This document shows positions 1 to 9,810 of a stretch of 64,000 nt of DNA, in pieces. The DNA lies in contig JANLTO010000129.1 of NCBI GenBank assembly GCA_031362985.1, positions 1 to 64,000 on the forward strand. The letters run 5' to 3'. Numbering within the stretch: the stretch's first letter is position 1; each line of letters opens with the position of its first letter. The notes below the pieces were generated by a model that worked only from the letters and a program-made list of their open reading frames with translations, searched no databases and was not told the origin of the DNA. The stretch is from SHZL01 sp031362985 (lineage in GTDB: Bacteria; Pseudomonadota; Gammaproteobacteria; Xanthomonadales; SZUA-36). The position numbers were made by a program, and so were the translations under genes.

Positions 1-3000
1 CATGTAGGTGACCTGACCCCGTTCATTCATATCCTGGATGTGCTGGTAGATCACCCCGCTGGTGCCCTCGCGGGCTTCCTGCAGTTTTTCCACATAGCCC
101 CTGGCGTTGTAGTGGTAACGCACGCCGTGGTCATCGCCCGAAGCATCGAACTGCTGAAATACCCGGCCAAATTGGTCGTAGGTGGTTTCCTCGGGCAACT
201 GCAGAGTGCCTTGGGTTGTGCTGACCAGGCTGGGCCGGCCAAAGCTGTCGTAGCTGTAATCGCGTTGGTGCAAAATGGTGCCGGTGCTGCCCGTGCGATA
301 CAGCGCAGTGGTCACCTGACCTTTACCCTTCACACTCGCTGTCGTGCTGGTGTTCCAGGTGGTTAGTTCGCGGTTTTGTACCGTACCATTGCCAGGTGTC
401 AGGCTGCTGGTGCCGCTGAGTTCGCGCCGGTCGTTTACCCGGCCCAACAAGTCGTAATAGAAATCAATGGCCTGATTTTTCCCGTCCAGTTGGCGGGTAA
501 GTTCGCCCAATGGGTTATAGACATACTGCCAGTTACCCTTGTCCGGATCGTTCAAAGTGATTTTACGGCCCGCAAGATCATAGGTCGTGGTGGTTATCAC
601 TGAGTCGGCACCGGTGACGCTGGTGATGTTGCCTACCGCGTCATAGACATAACTGACTCGGCCGCAGGCATTGTCGTAGACCGACAGGAGCTCACCCTGG
701 GCATTGCGCAACTCCAACTGAATCTGACTGAGCCCGTTGGTAATTTCCACCTGCCTGGCCGCGCCAGCGATGCTGCAGGCACTGGCAGCCTGGTCGTAAT
801 CATAGGTCATGTCATTGCCATCGGCTGCCAGGACAGAATCCAACCGGCCAACGGCGTCGTAGGCGGTTTGATTCCAGTAGCGGGTGCTGCCGGAATTATA
901 GGGTTCCGATACCCGTTCGGCCCGGCCCAACGCATCGTAGTAGTGGTCCACGTACACCATGACACCCGCAAAACCCTGGGTGGCAGTGCGTACTTCACGA
1001 CCCAGGCGATCGAAACAACGATATTGGTTCGGCTGGCCACCGCCGGTGGTCAGTGTATAGAAGGCAGTATCGCCGCTGGGGCAATTACTGTTGCTGGAGC
1101 TGCTTTGGATGGTTTTGCTCCAAGCCCCTGTCACCGTATAGGAAATGAACGGGCGGCCCATGTAGTCAGCGGCGGCAGTGGTTCGTACTCCGTCGATGTT
1201 GTCGACCGCCAATGCATTGCCAAAAGCGTCCCAGGTCACCACTTTTTGGGTTATCTGGTTGTAGGCATTTTTGGTCTCGATAACAAATCGGCCGAGCGGA
1301 TCATAGGTGGTGTAGCTGGCGCGAGCCGTCACTCCGCTGGCGCTGACCGTGGCTTGAATGCGATTACCAAAACTGTCCAGCAGGTAGTCAGTGGTTACTT
1401 TGTATTTGAGTGTTGCGTCGTCCGGTTCAATGATTTCCTGATTCAGAATACCGGTCCCGGTGTGGTAGGCAAAGCTGGACTTGCGCGTAATCGACGAGAG
1501 CCCACTGCGGGCGTGCGTGACCGTGCTTGAGCTCAATCGGCCCAGCCACCATTTGACCGTATCCGCCGCCGCATAGGTGTGGTTGCTGGTCTGGGTGGAG
1601 AATGCGCTTGTGCCATCGGTTGCGTAGGTATTGATTGCCGCACTGGTCAGGTCGCCATAATTGCTGTAGCCATTGGTGGTAAGCACTTTGCGGTTGAAGG
1701 CGCCCGTCAGCGTATAGGCCCGTTCCAGGCTGGTGGCAATATGCGGAAACCAAGTGCGCTTTGAGGCGACGGTTTCGAGCTTGCCCCAACCGTTGATGGC
1801 ATAACTCAGCAAGGTGCCACTTGGCAAACTTGCGGCAGCGGTGGACGCAGTGACGGCACTCCAGGCCACCGGGGTGCTGGCCGAAGAATTGCTCATGGTA
1901 TTGAACTTCTGGCTACTACTGGCCAGTGCCTTGGTGGTATCTGCCGGCAGGCCAGTGAAGGGGAAGTCTTGCCGGTAGCGCGTGTTGCTGCGAATGCCCG
2001 ATTGCGGATCGTAGGAAATCACTTCTCCAAAGCCGAGGAAGCCCCGCCCGCCACCTTGCATTTTGGCGCCTACGTAATGGTATTCCACCTGGCTGGTAGC
2101 GGAGGCACTGCCAAACACGGGTGCGCTACTGGCCGCCTGGCTGACCACATAGATGGGCGCAATCAAGTCGTACACGACCGGATGTCTACCCCAGACAGGG
2201 TCACCCCAATCGGCGCTTTTCGAGTCGCGCATACGCGAATAGACGGTGGTGTCGGTAAGGGGTTTGTAGGTCAGAGTCGTTTGTGCGCCAAAACCATCGG
2301 TAATGCTGCTGATGACGTTGACCGCGTTGCTGGTGGCGCCGCCCGCAGCATTGACACCCAGGTAGACTTTGGTGGTGCTCGATTGCACGACACCCAGGCT
2401 GCTCAGGTCCACAAACAGATTGTCGAGCATGCCGTCACCGTTGACATCCACAAAAATGCTGCTGTCCTGCTCAGAGGATTTGCCGTAGATCGCTCCCGTT
2501 ACCGCGGCAGCGTCAAATGCCAGGCCATAGAAGTTTTCATGAACCACCCATTTTGCAGAAGCATTGTCGAGCAAATTGGGATAAATGAACTCAGGCAGGC
2601 CATCGCCAGTGAGATCTTCGAAGCGACCCAAATTGCTTTGCCAGGAAGTGGTGCCGTCAAAACTGGCTATCGCGGTCTGGCTGGGTAGGAATCCCTTGCC
2701 GGAATTAATCCTGAAGTTCCAGTCATAGAACGGGTCCTGCCAGGCAAAATCCCCTAGTCCATCGGCATTGATGTCCACCGCCTGGACCCTGCCCGCCATC
2801 GGTAGCGTGGAAGCATAGGGATCACAAGCGGCATCGACGAAACAATCATCGCCCATTGCCACGAGCACAGGCGTTCGGAAAGCGTTGGCGCCGTCTGACA
2901 CAAGTACGACGTAAAAACTTGCCCAGGCATACGACTCACCGCTCAGTGGGGCCACTTGCCCGGCTGTGGTGTCACCACCGAAGATAAACTGGGTCTGTGC

Positions 3001-6000
3001 ACCGGATTGAAGAGCTTCGGGGCTTAGCAGATTTGGGGTGCAGCCGACGCCACATTGCACGTAGCGCTGGCTCAGGCGCACCAGCAAATCAACCGCGCCA
3101 TCGCCGTTGTAATCGAACACTCGAGCGAGCGCCGCGCTGGTGCCGTTGGGATTATCGAAATGCGGTGACTCGGTGTCGATAGAATAGCCGTCAGTCGTCG
3201 ATTCAGCGGGGAACAAATTGAGTGTGGATACATCGATGGACAGTACCACGGGCGCGGCAAAACCCACGCTGCCCGGGTTGGCTGGTGAGAAAATGTTGCG
3301 CAGGAATACCAGTTCCTTATCCGACGTGCCTACTGCCCGTTGTGTTACCAGATCGCTCAGACCGTCTCCATCGAAATCCATGATGCGCACCTGGGGAGGA
3401 TCGGTCAGACCACAACAACCGGCCGCAATGGAAACCGCCGACCCGAAGCCGGAGCCGTCGGAAAGCAGCGCTTTCCAGTCGCTGGAGGTCGGGTAGATGA
3501 CGTCCTGGAAACCATCGGCGTTCAGGTCTATGGGATACAGTGTCACCGGACTGGTGGCCACACCGTTGTTCGGTATGACTTTGGCTGTACCAGCGGTCGC
3601 AAAACCGCCCGTGGACAAGGCCAGCGCAACGCGGAATTGGAAGGTGCTGCCGGCCTTCTCGGTTAACAGCAGGTCAGGGCGGCCATCGCCATTCACATCG
3701 GCCATGGCCAGGCCGGCGTGTTGACTGTTAAACACGGAGCCAACCGTAATGCCGGACGTGTTGAAGGCATGTCCACTAAACTGCCAGGCGAAGGTCGTGG
3801 GCGCGAAACAATAGGTCTTGTTGGCATCATTGCATTCCGTGACCGACGTCAGCGCAGAGCGCCCGTATCCATCCATGGTCGCGTTGTAGCCCAGGTGGTA
3901 AGAGCGCAGATTCAGCAGCGTACTGCCAGCACTCACTCGTGATTTGGAGTCCACCCGCTTGAGCAAACGGCTTTGCATGACTTGAGCGCCTGCCACTGCA
4001 GCTACAGTGGTATCCAAGCGATTCACATCATAGACAAAGTCGATTTGGGAATAGGGTGCTGTTGCAGCTGCGGTATTGCCGGTGTAGTCGATGCGGGTGA
4101 GCACGAATTCCACCGGCGCGCCGGCGGCGCCCGTAAATTCACTGTAGACATAGTTCATGTAGTTACCGGCCGAGTCGGTAACCTTACTCTGTGCCCAGGT
4201 CAACACCGTTGTGGTATCCGTGGTGGTTCGCGCCTCGATGCGCGAATCGACAGTTGCGCCGTAGAGGCTAACTGAACCATCCTTGCGCCAAACCGTGAAG
4301 GATTGCGGCCCGGTTCCAGCGGTACCCGAAGAGACGATTTTGCTGATGCCGTCGATTTCGGTGCGATATTCCGCACCGTTCGCACCATAGGTTCCGGCAA
4401 CCAGCATCAGGCGCTGCCCGTCCAGGCAAAAGCGGTCAGTGCTGGTGAGTGAAACCCCACGCGCCGCAGTGGGGCCGTCCTGCTCGAAGGTTTGACCGCA
4501 GCGGTTGATGGCCGAGAGCCCACCCAGCGACCAACCCACACCCAGCAGACCATTGCCGCCCTGGCTGGAATAATTGAGACTGTTTTCCGGCGCCATACCA
4601 CCCGACCCGGGCGCGGTAAGTATGGGAATGCTGTAGGTGGCATTCCCGGATTCGTCCACACGAAAAGCACCGGCCGTTGCACCCACCCTGGAAGAGGCGG
4701 CATCCGGGGTCGTGCTGGGCGCACTGGCCGGTAAGGGCGCTGTTTCGGGATTCGCCGGTGCAATCACACTGGTGACGGTGAACGCATTGGAAGTTGCCAT
4801 CAGGGCCGAAGAAGAAGTACTGCCCATGTGCAGCTCGAATACATAAGTACCTGCGGCGGAGAGCGTAGTGACCACGTTTTCCATGGCGGGTGCAGTCGAG
4901 ACCGCTACCAGGGTACGCACGCCGGTGGTCTGGTTATAGGCCCAGGCGCTGGCGCTGGGGAAAGCGCCATCGGTAAACCAGGTGAGGGTTGTGGCGCAAC
5001 TGGGAGCTGCAGTGCTGATCTGACAGGAATTTCCCCCAGCTAACTTGATGCGATGGAAGTTGGCCGCCTTGGCGAGTGTGGCCGGGGTGCCGGATGTGCC
5101 GAGGCTGAGACTCCCGCCGACTGCATCGTTGGAGTTCGCCGCGCCACCCTGCAGGGTGAAGCTCACCCAATAGCGCCCGACTTCCGCCGAGTCGAAGTAG
5201 CGTCGGCCGTTGCGTGTGCTGGCGGTGTAGGTATCTGGATCGCAGGTGGAGTAGACCGCCACAGGCAGCGTTGCCTGATCCAAATCCGGTCGATAACCAC
5301 CTGGCACATGATAGAAACACAGGTCGGTGGTGGTGCTTACAGGCGCCGGTTGTGGGCTCGATCGGTGCGCCTGGATCCAGGTCGGGTCGCCGTTGTTGTC
5401 GTAAAAAATGGCTTGAATAGTTTCGTTTGTTGAGCCGACATTATCCACCACGAAACTGCTTGCGGTGGTATTGCCCCACAAACCCGACAGATAGGAGATA
5501 TCGGTCGGTAAGCTGGTGGAGGTGCCGACCAGCAGGCTGATGTTGTCGGTATCTGCGATGAGCGACTGTTTCTTGAAATCTGCACTCCAGCTGATACTTG
5601 CGTCAGTCTTCGTTGCACCAAAGGTCACCGTCGCCGTGCCTACATTGGTGCTCACCCCACTGCGCCGGATAGTGATTGCGCCGACGTAGGTGTTATTGGT
5701 CGCGTGCTTGACCAGACTCATGGTCGCCACTACCGGGCGATATTGGGAATACTCACTTATCAAGGGCGGACAGGTGCCGTTGGGGCCACCGCAATAGGTG
5801 ACCAGCTTCTTGGCTTCGTAGGTGTACCAAATAATGTACAGGTCATAGGCATTGGTGGGGTTTTGCGTCAGCGCCAGTCGATTGGCCCAGTAGATGCTCC
5901 AGCCCTGGCCGTTCTTGGCGGGGTTTTGCCAGTGACCGGGTTGCAGTTCGTCCGGGCCACCAACAACTGCCGCCTGCGTCATTGGTGTGGCGCTTGGACC

Positions 6001-6414
6001 GGCCTGCAGATAAGGGGCCCAGATGTCCTCGGACACCGTCACCTGGGTGCTATTGGATTTCGCGCTGCAGACCGGCAATTGCTCAGCTAAGCGTCGGCAG
6101 GCTTCAAGGCGAAACGTGTAGGCACCGGGTTCGCCGCGAAAAACGTCAAGCGTCTGCCCATCCACGTAGGAAATCCGCTCAACCCCCTGAAACGATTCCC
6201 GCAGCCGGTAGATGTCCACCACATCAGATGCGTTAGGCTTCCATTCCAGGCGGAAATTGCCGTCTGCAGTGGGTTGATTGGCAGGCGAAGTCCAGCTGGG
6301 TTTCCCCGGCGCGGTGGGACTGGACTGTGCCCACAGGAGCAGGGGCGACAGCGTCATCAGAATGAAAACTAGCGGGAAAACGACCGGTCGGAGTGCGGGG
6401 TGTAATGTGTTCAT
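1..6414 (-). CDS. Giant secreted SpvB/TcdB/RHS-repeat protein, C-terminus beyond window edge
   Basis: One reading frame is open for 2138 codons from an ATG at 6414 to the window edge; I read every codon and found no stop. Residues 1-30 form a signal peptide ending near WAQS. A fibronectin-III-like segment follows (about 31-105), then a domain with the motif HWQNPAKNGQGW (about 140-330). Residues 579-640 match the SpvB/TcdB N-terminus (ATYSIPI, NGLLGVGWSLGGLSAINRC). Seven Asp-rich FG-GAP/VCBS motifs such as DVNGDGRPD lie between about 899 and 1340, followed by ITDGFGAQTTLTYKPL. From about 1680 onward there are RHS/YD repeats (YDPLGR, YDAVGN, YDLAGR, YDLLGR). Such proteins form a shell around a C-terminal, often toxic, domain, which is not visible here. 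Surface or secreted function and a toxin role are inference. Confidence 0.9.
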   Translation of the reverse strand, partial: MNTLHPALRPVVFPLVFILMTLSPLLLWAQSSPTAPGKPSWTSPANQPTADGNFRLEWKPNASDVVDIYRLRESFQGVERISYVDGQTLDVFRGEPGAYTFRLEACRRLAEQLPVCSAKSNSTQVTVSEDIWAPYLQAGPSATPMTQAAVVGGPDELQPGHWQNPAKNGQGWSIYWANRLALTQNPTNAYDLYIIWYTYEAKKLVTYCGGPNGTCPPLISEYSQYRPVVATMSLVKHATNNTYVGAITIRRSGVSTNVGTATVTFGATKTDASISWSADFKKQSLIADTDNISLLVGTSTSLPTDISYLSGLWGNTTASSFVVDNVGSTNETIQAIFYDNNGDPTWIQAHRSSPQPAPVSTTTDLCFYHVPGGYRPDLDQATLPVAVYSTCDPDTYTASTRNGRRYFDSAEVGRYWVSFTLQGGAANSNDAVGGSLSLGTSGTPATLAKAANFHRIKLAGGNSCQISTAAPSCATTLTWFTDGAFPSASAWAYNQTTGVRTLVAVSTAPAMENVVTTLSAAGTYVFELHMGSTSSSALMATSNAFTVTSVIAPANPETAPLPASAPSTTPDAASSRVGATAGAFRVDESGNATYSIPILTAPGSGGMAPENSLNYSSQGGNGLLGVGWSLGGLSAINRCGQTFEQDGPTAARGVSLTSTDRFCLDGQRLMLVAGTYGANGAEYRTEIDGISKIVSSGTAGTGPQSFTVWRKDGSVSLYGATVDSRIEARTTTDTTTVLTWAQSKVTDSAGNYMNYVYSEFTGAAGAPVEFVLTRIDYTGNTAAATAPYSQIDFVYDVNRLDTTVAAVAGAQVMQSRLLKRVDSKSRVSAGSTLLNLRSYHLGYNATMDGYGRSALTSVTECNDANKTYCFAPTTFAWQFSGHAFNTSGITVGSVFNSQHAGLAMADVNGDGRPDLLLTEKAGSTFQFRVALALSTGGFATAGTAKVIPNNGVATSPVTLYPIDLNADGFQDVIYPTSSDWKALLSDGSGFGSAVSIAAGCCGLTDPPQVRIMDFDGDGLSDLVTQRAVGTSDKELVFLRNIFSPANPGSVGFAAPVVLSIDVSTLNLFPAESTTDGYSIDTESPHFDNPNGTSAALARVFDYNGDGAVDLLVRLSQRYVQCGVGCTPNLLSPEALQSGAQTQFIFGGDTTAGQVAPLSGESYAWASFYVVLVSDGANAFRTPVLVAMGDDCFVDAACDPYASTLPMAGRVQAVDINADGLGDFAWQDPFYDWNFRINSGKGFLPSQTAIASFDGTTSWQSNLGRFEDLTGDGLPEFIYPNLLDNASAKWVVHENFYGLAFDAAAVTGAIYGKSSEQDSSIFVDVNGDGMLDNLFVDLSSLGVVQSSTTKVYLGVNAAGGATSNAVNVISSITDGFGAQTTLTYKPLTDTTVYSRMRDSKSADWGDPVWGRHPVVYDLIAPIYVVSQAASSAPVFGSASATSQVEYHYVGAKMQGGGRGFLGFGEVISYDPQSGIRSNTRYRQDFPFTGLPADTTKALASSSQKFNTMSNSSASTPVAWSAVTASTAAASLPSGTLLSYAINGWGKLETVASKRTWFPHIATSLERAYTLTGAFNRKVLTTNGYSNYGDLTSAAINTYATDGTSAFSTQTSNHTYAAADTVKWWLGRLSSSTVTHARSGLSSITRKSSFAYHTGTGILNQEIIEPDDATLKYKVTTDYLLDSFGNRIQATVSASGVTARASYTTYDPLGRFVIETKNAYNQITQKVVTWDAFGNALAVDNIDGVRTTAAADYMGRPFISYTVTGAWSKTIQSSSSNSNCPSGDTAFYTLTTGGGQPNQYRCFDRLGREVRTATQGFAGVMVYVDHYYDALGRAERVSEPYNSGSTRYWNQTAYDAVGRLDSVLAADGNDMTYDYDQAASACSIAGAARQVEITNGLSQIQLELRNAQGELLSVYDNACGRVSYVYDAVGNITSVTGADSVITTTTYDLAGRKITLNDPDKGNWQYVYNPLGELTRQLDGKNQAIDFYYDLLGRVNDRRELSGTSSLTPGNGTVQNRELTTWNTSTTASVKGKGQVTTALYRTGSTGTILHQRDYSYDSFGRPSLVSTTQGTLQLPEETTYDQFGRVFQQFDASGDDHGVRYHYNARGYVEKLQEAREGTSGVIYQHIQDMNERGQVTYM

Positions 6415-6788
6415 TGCTTTTCTCTTGGCCAAAGTTTTCTTCCGGAGCAACCACTGTGCGTGGGCGCAACTTCGGAATTCAGGGTTCAAAATTCCACGCC
6501 GTTCAGCTTGTCGGCTGATACAGAAAAAATGTGGTAATTAATCCAAAACTTAGGAACTGCTGACCCGAACGCGTCGGGAACAAATAGGTCTGTGGTTCAG
6601 GTTATGGAATTCGTCTTCGGTTTGCGTACCGAACGTGTATTTTCACTTCTAACGGAACAATAACATTTACTCTCGTAAGTGTCACTATCTAACCTATGTA
6701 ATGGCTCAGAACCAGCCAGGCGCGGTCAGCGAGGTCAGTCCCCGAGGGGAACCGGTAGCAATTGGAAGTAAGGGGCCTGGACCCGATT
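6415..6788. other. Intergenic region between nuoN and the RHS-type gene
   Basis: 374 bp without a supported gene. It should hold the promoter of the RHS-type gene and the 3' end of the nuo transcript. I see no convincing -35/-10 pair and no hairpin followed by a T-run. A small inverted repeat, TTCGGT-6 nt-ACCGAA, lies at 6616-6633. A weak purine-rich site (AAGAGAAAAG) precedes the ATG at 6414. Confidence 0.5.
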
Positions 6789-8234
6789 TCAGCTTCCGAA
6801 GGATCGCATACAAACCGCAATCAGCGACCCGGAAAAAATGCCCAAACCTATCACCAGCAGGCCGTTGAGCGACAAGGCTAGGCTGAAATCCAGGGGCGCA
6901 TTGACCGGTTCCTCGGTCTCCGGGTCGTCAAAATACATGAGCTTGACCACCCGCAGGTAGTAGAAAGCCCCGACAACTGAGAAAACTACTGCTACAACAG
7001 CCAGCCACAACATACCGGCCTGCAGCGCCGCCTGTATTACCAGCCACTTGGCGAAAAATCCGACAAAAACCGGCACGCCCGCCATCGAGAACATGACCAT
7101 GGCCATGACTGCGGCATACCAGTTGTTACGCTGATTCAGTCCCTTAAAATCATCCAGATGTTCTGCCTCAATACCTCGTGAGGACAACAGGATAACTGCT
7201 GCAAACGCCGCAGCCGTCATCAGGGAATACACGATAACGTAGTACATGGCAGCACCATAGCCTGCGCCATTTCCGGGCATGAAACCGAGCAAGATGAAAC
7301 CCATGTGGGAAATGGTCGAGTAGGCCAGCATCCGCTTGATATTGGTCTGGGCAATGGCGGCAACATTTCCCAGCACGATCGAGAGCACGGAGAGCACCGC
7401 CAGCATTTGCTGCCAGTCGGCGTGCAATTCACCCAAGCCGGTTTGCAGCAGTCGAAAAGCCATCGCGAAGGCAGCCATTTTGGGCACTGCAGCAATGAAC
7501 AGTGTTACTCCGGCCGGCGCGCCCTCGTAGACATCCGGAATCCACATGTGAAAAGGTACTACGCCGAGTTTGAACGCCAGGCCTACCACCAGGAAGGCGA
7601 GCCCGACCATGAGGATCAGGTCATCACGGCTGCCACTGCTCACTGCTGCACCAATGGCGTCCAGGCCGAGACTGCCGGTTGCCCCGTAAATCATGGACAT
7701 GCCGTAGAGCAACATTCCTGATGCCATCGCTCCGAGGACAAAATACTTCATGGCCGCTTCCGAGCCCCGGCTGGAATCCCGGTCGTAAGCTACCAGCGCA
7801 TACGTGGAGAGCGAGGTCAATTCCAGCCCAAGGTAAATCATAACCAGGCTATTCGCCGAAATGAGCAACATAATGCCGAGCAGCGCAAACAGGGAAAGCG
7901 TATAAAAATCGGCACGAAACATGTTGAACTGGCGCAGGTAGGATTTCGCGTAAATGAACACCAGCGCCACGGTGAAATAGGAAAACAGCTTCAATACATC
8001 ACCCATGGGGTCACGCAAAAAACTACCGCCGAAGGTAGTTGCGATTCCACCACCGTCGTGAACGTATTCTCCGCGCAAAGTAATGAAACCGGCAAAAATT
8101 ACCGTGACCATTGCCAGCAACTGGATGATTCCACGCCTTTCTTCGCGCAAGAAAAGGTCAACCAGCAGGATGACGCAGGCCATGCCAAACACCCATATTT
8201 CCGGTGCGGCCAGCAAGATATTCGACAGGTTCAT
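6789..8234 (-). CDS. nuoN: NADH-quinone oxidoreductase subunit N
   Basis: Membrane-arm, antiporter-like subunit of complex I, 481 aa, hydrophobic along nearly its whole length. The proton-translocating core segment is recognisable (VPFHMWIPDVYEGAP, then NIKRMLAYSTISHMGF), carrying the conserved Lys and His of this family. It is the last gene of the nuo operon, 13 bp after nuoM. The ATG starts MNLSNILLAAPEIW, typical of the family. Confidence 0.96.
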   Translation of the reverse strand: MNLSNILLAAPEIWVFGMACVILLVDLFLREERRGIIQLLAMVTVIFAGFITLRGEYVHDGGGIATTFGGSFLRDPMGDVLKLFSYFTVALVFIYAKSYLRQFNMFRADFYTLSLFALLGIMLLISANSLVMIYLGLELTSLSTYALVAYDRDSSRGSEAAMKYFVLGAMASGMLLYGMSMIYGATGSLGLDAIGAAVSSGSRDDLILMVGLAFLVVGLAFKLGVVPFHMWIPDVYEGAPAGVTLFIAAVPKMAAFAMAFRLLQTGLGELHADWQQMLAVLSVLSIVLGNVAAIAQTNIKRMLAYSTISHMGFILLGFMPGNGAGYGAAMYYVIVYSLMTAAAFAAVILLSSRGIEAEHLDDFKGLNQRNNWYAAVMAMVMFSMAGVPVFVGFFAKWLVIQAALQAGMLWLAVVAVVFSVVGAFYYLRVVKLMYFDDPETEEPVNAPLDFSLALSLNGLLVIGLGIFSGSLIAVCMRSFGS

Positions 8235-8247
8235 TTCACACAGGTCC

Positions 8248-9792
8248 TCACATGCCCGAGGTCGCTATGACTGCAGCTGGAAGCTTGGATTGTTGCATCT
8301 GAGTCAACAGGTTTTCCACCGAAGCATGCATCAGGTCTACCAAGGGCTGGGGCCACAACCCCACCACGATCACTGCGACCGCAAGGCTGCCCAGTACCAG
8401 TGCTTCGCGCCGGCTTAAGTCTTTCAAAGCTGCTACTTCTTTGCTTTTCACTGAACCAAATATCACTCGCTTGACCAGCCACAAGCTATAGGCTGCCCCA
8501 AGGATAAGGGTCAAAGCGGCGAGGAAGGCATACCAGAAATTGGCGCTGAAGGCAGCCAGGATAACCATGAATTCACCGACAAACCCACTGGTACCAGGCA
8601 ACCCGGAATTTGCCATGAAGAAGAGCACGGCAAAAGTGGCAAACCAGGGCATCGAATCCGCGACACCGCCGTAATCCCGAATCATGCGGCTGTGCAGGCG
8701 CTCGTACAACACTCCAACACAGAGGAACAAGGCGCCGGAAACAAAACCGTGGGAGATCATTTGCACCATGGCCCCTTCCACACCCAACGCAGCAGCGCTC
8801 CCGCCCTGTCCGTGGCGGAAAATTGCAAAGGCGATGAACAAGCCCAAAGTTACGAATCCCATGTGGGAAATGGATGAATAAGCAATCAGTTTTTTCATGT
8901 CCTGCTGAACCAGTGCGACAAAGCCGATATACACCACGGCAATCAGAGACAGCAGGATAATCAGCCAATCGAGCGAACTGCTTGCATCAGGAGTTATTGG
9001 CAAACTGAAACGGATGAACCCGTATCCGCCGATTTTCAGCATGATGGCAGCCAGGATCACCGAACCACCGGTTGGCGCTTCCACGTGGGCATCTGGCAAC
9101 CATGTATGCACGGGCCACATGGGAATTTTCACTGAAAATGCCGCAAGGAAGCCCACGAACAACCAGGTCTGAGCCGTCATTCCCAAAGGCAGATCCTGCC
9201 ATTGCAGAATCGACCAGGTCCCGGACTGGATGTACAGGTAAATCAACCCCACCAGCATGAACACCGAACCCAGGAACGTGTAGAGGAAAAACTTGATCGT
9301 GGCGTAAACCCGGCGCGGCCCGCCCCACATACCAATCACCAGGAACATCGGGATCAGCATGGCTTCGAAGAAAACGTAGAACAAAAAACCATCCAGCGCG
9401 GAAAACACGCCAACCATGAGGCCTTCCATTACCAGGAAAGAGGCCATGTACTGGTGCACGCGGATGCGAATGACATCCCATCCGGCAATAACCACCACCA
9501 AGCCGAAGAACGTCGTCAGCAGGATGAGCGGAACTGAAAAGCCATCCACACCAAGGAAATAGTTGATCCGGAAGGACTCTATCCATGCCTGGCTCTCGAG
9601 GAACTGCATATCGGCTGTACTGCGATCAAAGTCTGTGAACAGCGAAATGCTCAAGACGAAAGTCAGCAGAGCAACTGCCAGCGCAAGCACTCGAGCCTGG
9701 GGCGCTCTGCGCTCTCCCAAGGCTGCAGTTAGCATACCGCCCGCTATAGGTATCCAGATCAGCAAGCTCAGCATGGGCCAGGTGGATTCCAT
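8248..9792 (-). CDS. nuoM: NADH-quinone oxidoreductase subunit M
   Basis: Antiporter-like membrane subunit of complex I, 514 aa. Family motifs seen: PMFLVIGMWGG, then FSVKIPMWPVHTWLPDAHVEAP and DMKKLIAYSSISHMGFVTLG, which contain the Lys and His residues of the proton channel. The length agrees with other NuoM proteins. It lies 18 bp after nuoL and 13 bp before nuoN, so it is part of the same transcript. Confidence 0.96.
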   Translation of the reverse strand: MESTWPMLSLLIWIPIAGGMLTAALGERRAPQARVLALAVALLTFVLSISLFTDFDRSTADMQFLESQAWIESFRINYFLGVDGFSVPLILLTTFFGLVVVIAGWDVIRIRVHQYMASFLVMEGLMVGVFSALDGFLFYVFFEAMLIPMFLVIGMWGGPRRVYATIKFFLYTFLGSVFMLVGLIYLYIQSGTWSILQWQDLPLGMTAQTWLFVGFLAAFSVKIPMWPVHTWLPDAHVEAPTGGSVILAAIMLKIGGYGFIRFSLPITPDASSSLDWLIILLSLIAVVYIGFVALVQQDMKKLIAYSSISHMGFVTLGLFIAFAIFRHGQGGSAAALGVEGAMVQMISHGFVSGALFLCVGVLYERLHSRMIRDYGGVADSMPWFATFAVLFFMANSGLPGTSGFVGEFMVILAAFSANFWYAFLAALTLILGAAYSLWLVKRVIFGSVKSKEVAALKDLSRREALVLGSLAVAVIVVGLWPQPLVDLMHASVENLLTQMQQSKLPAAVIATSGM

Positions 9793-9810
9793 GTCAACTC
9801 CACACCTTCA

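Noticed and set aside
868..2688. Plus-strand ORFs of 220 and 239 codons (868-1530, 1969-2688)
   Set aside because: They lie antisense to the continuous RHS-type frame, have repetitive low-information translations and no recognisable motif; the minus-strand frame explains the DNA.
6737..6752. GTCCCCGAGGGGAAC as nuo terminator
   Set aside because: The loop would be only two bases and there is no T-run on the minus strand.
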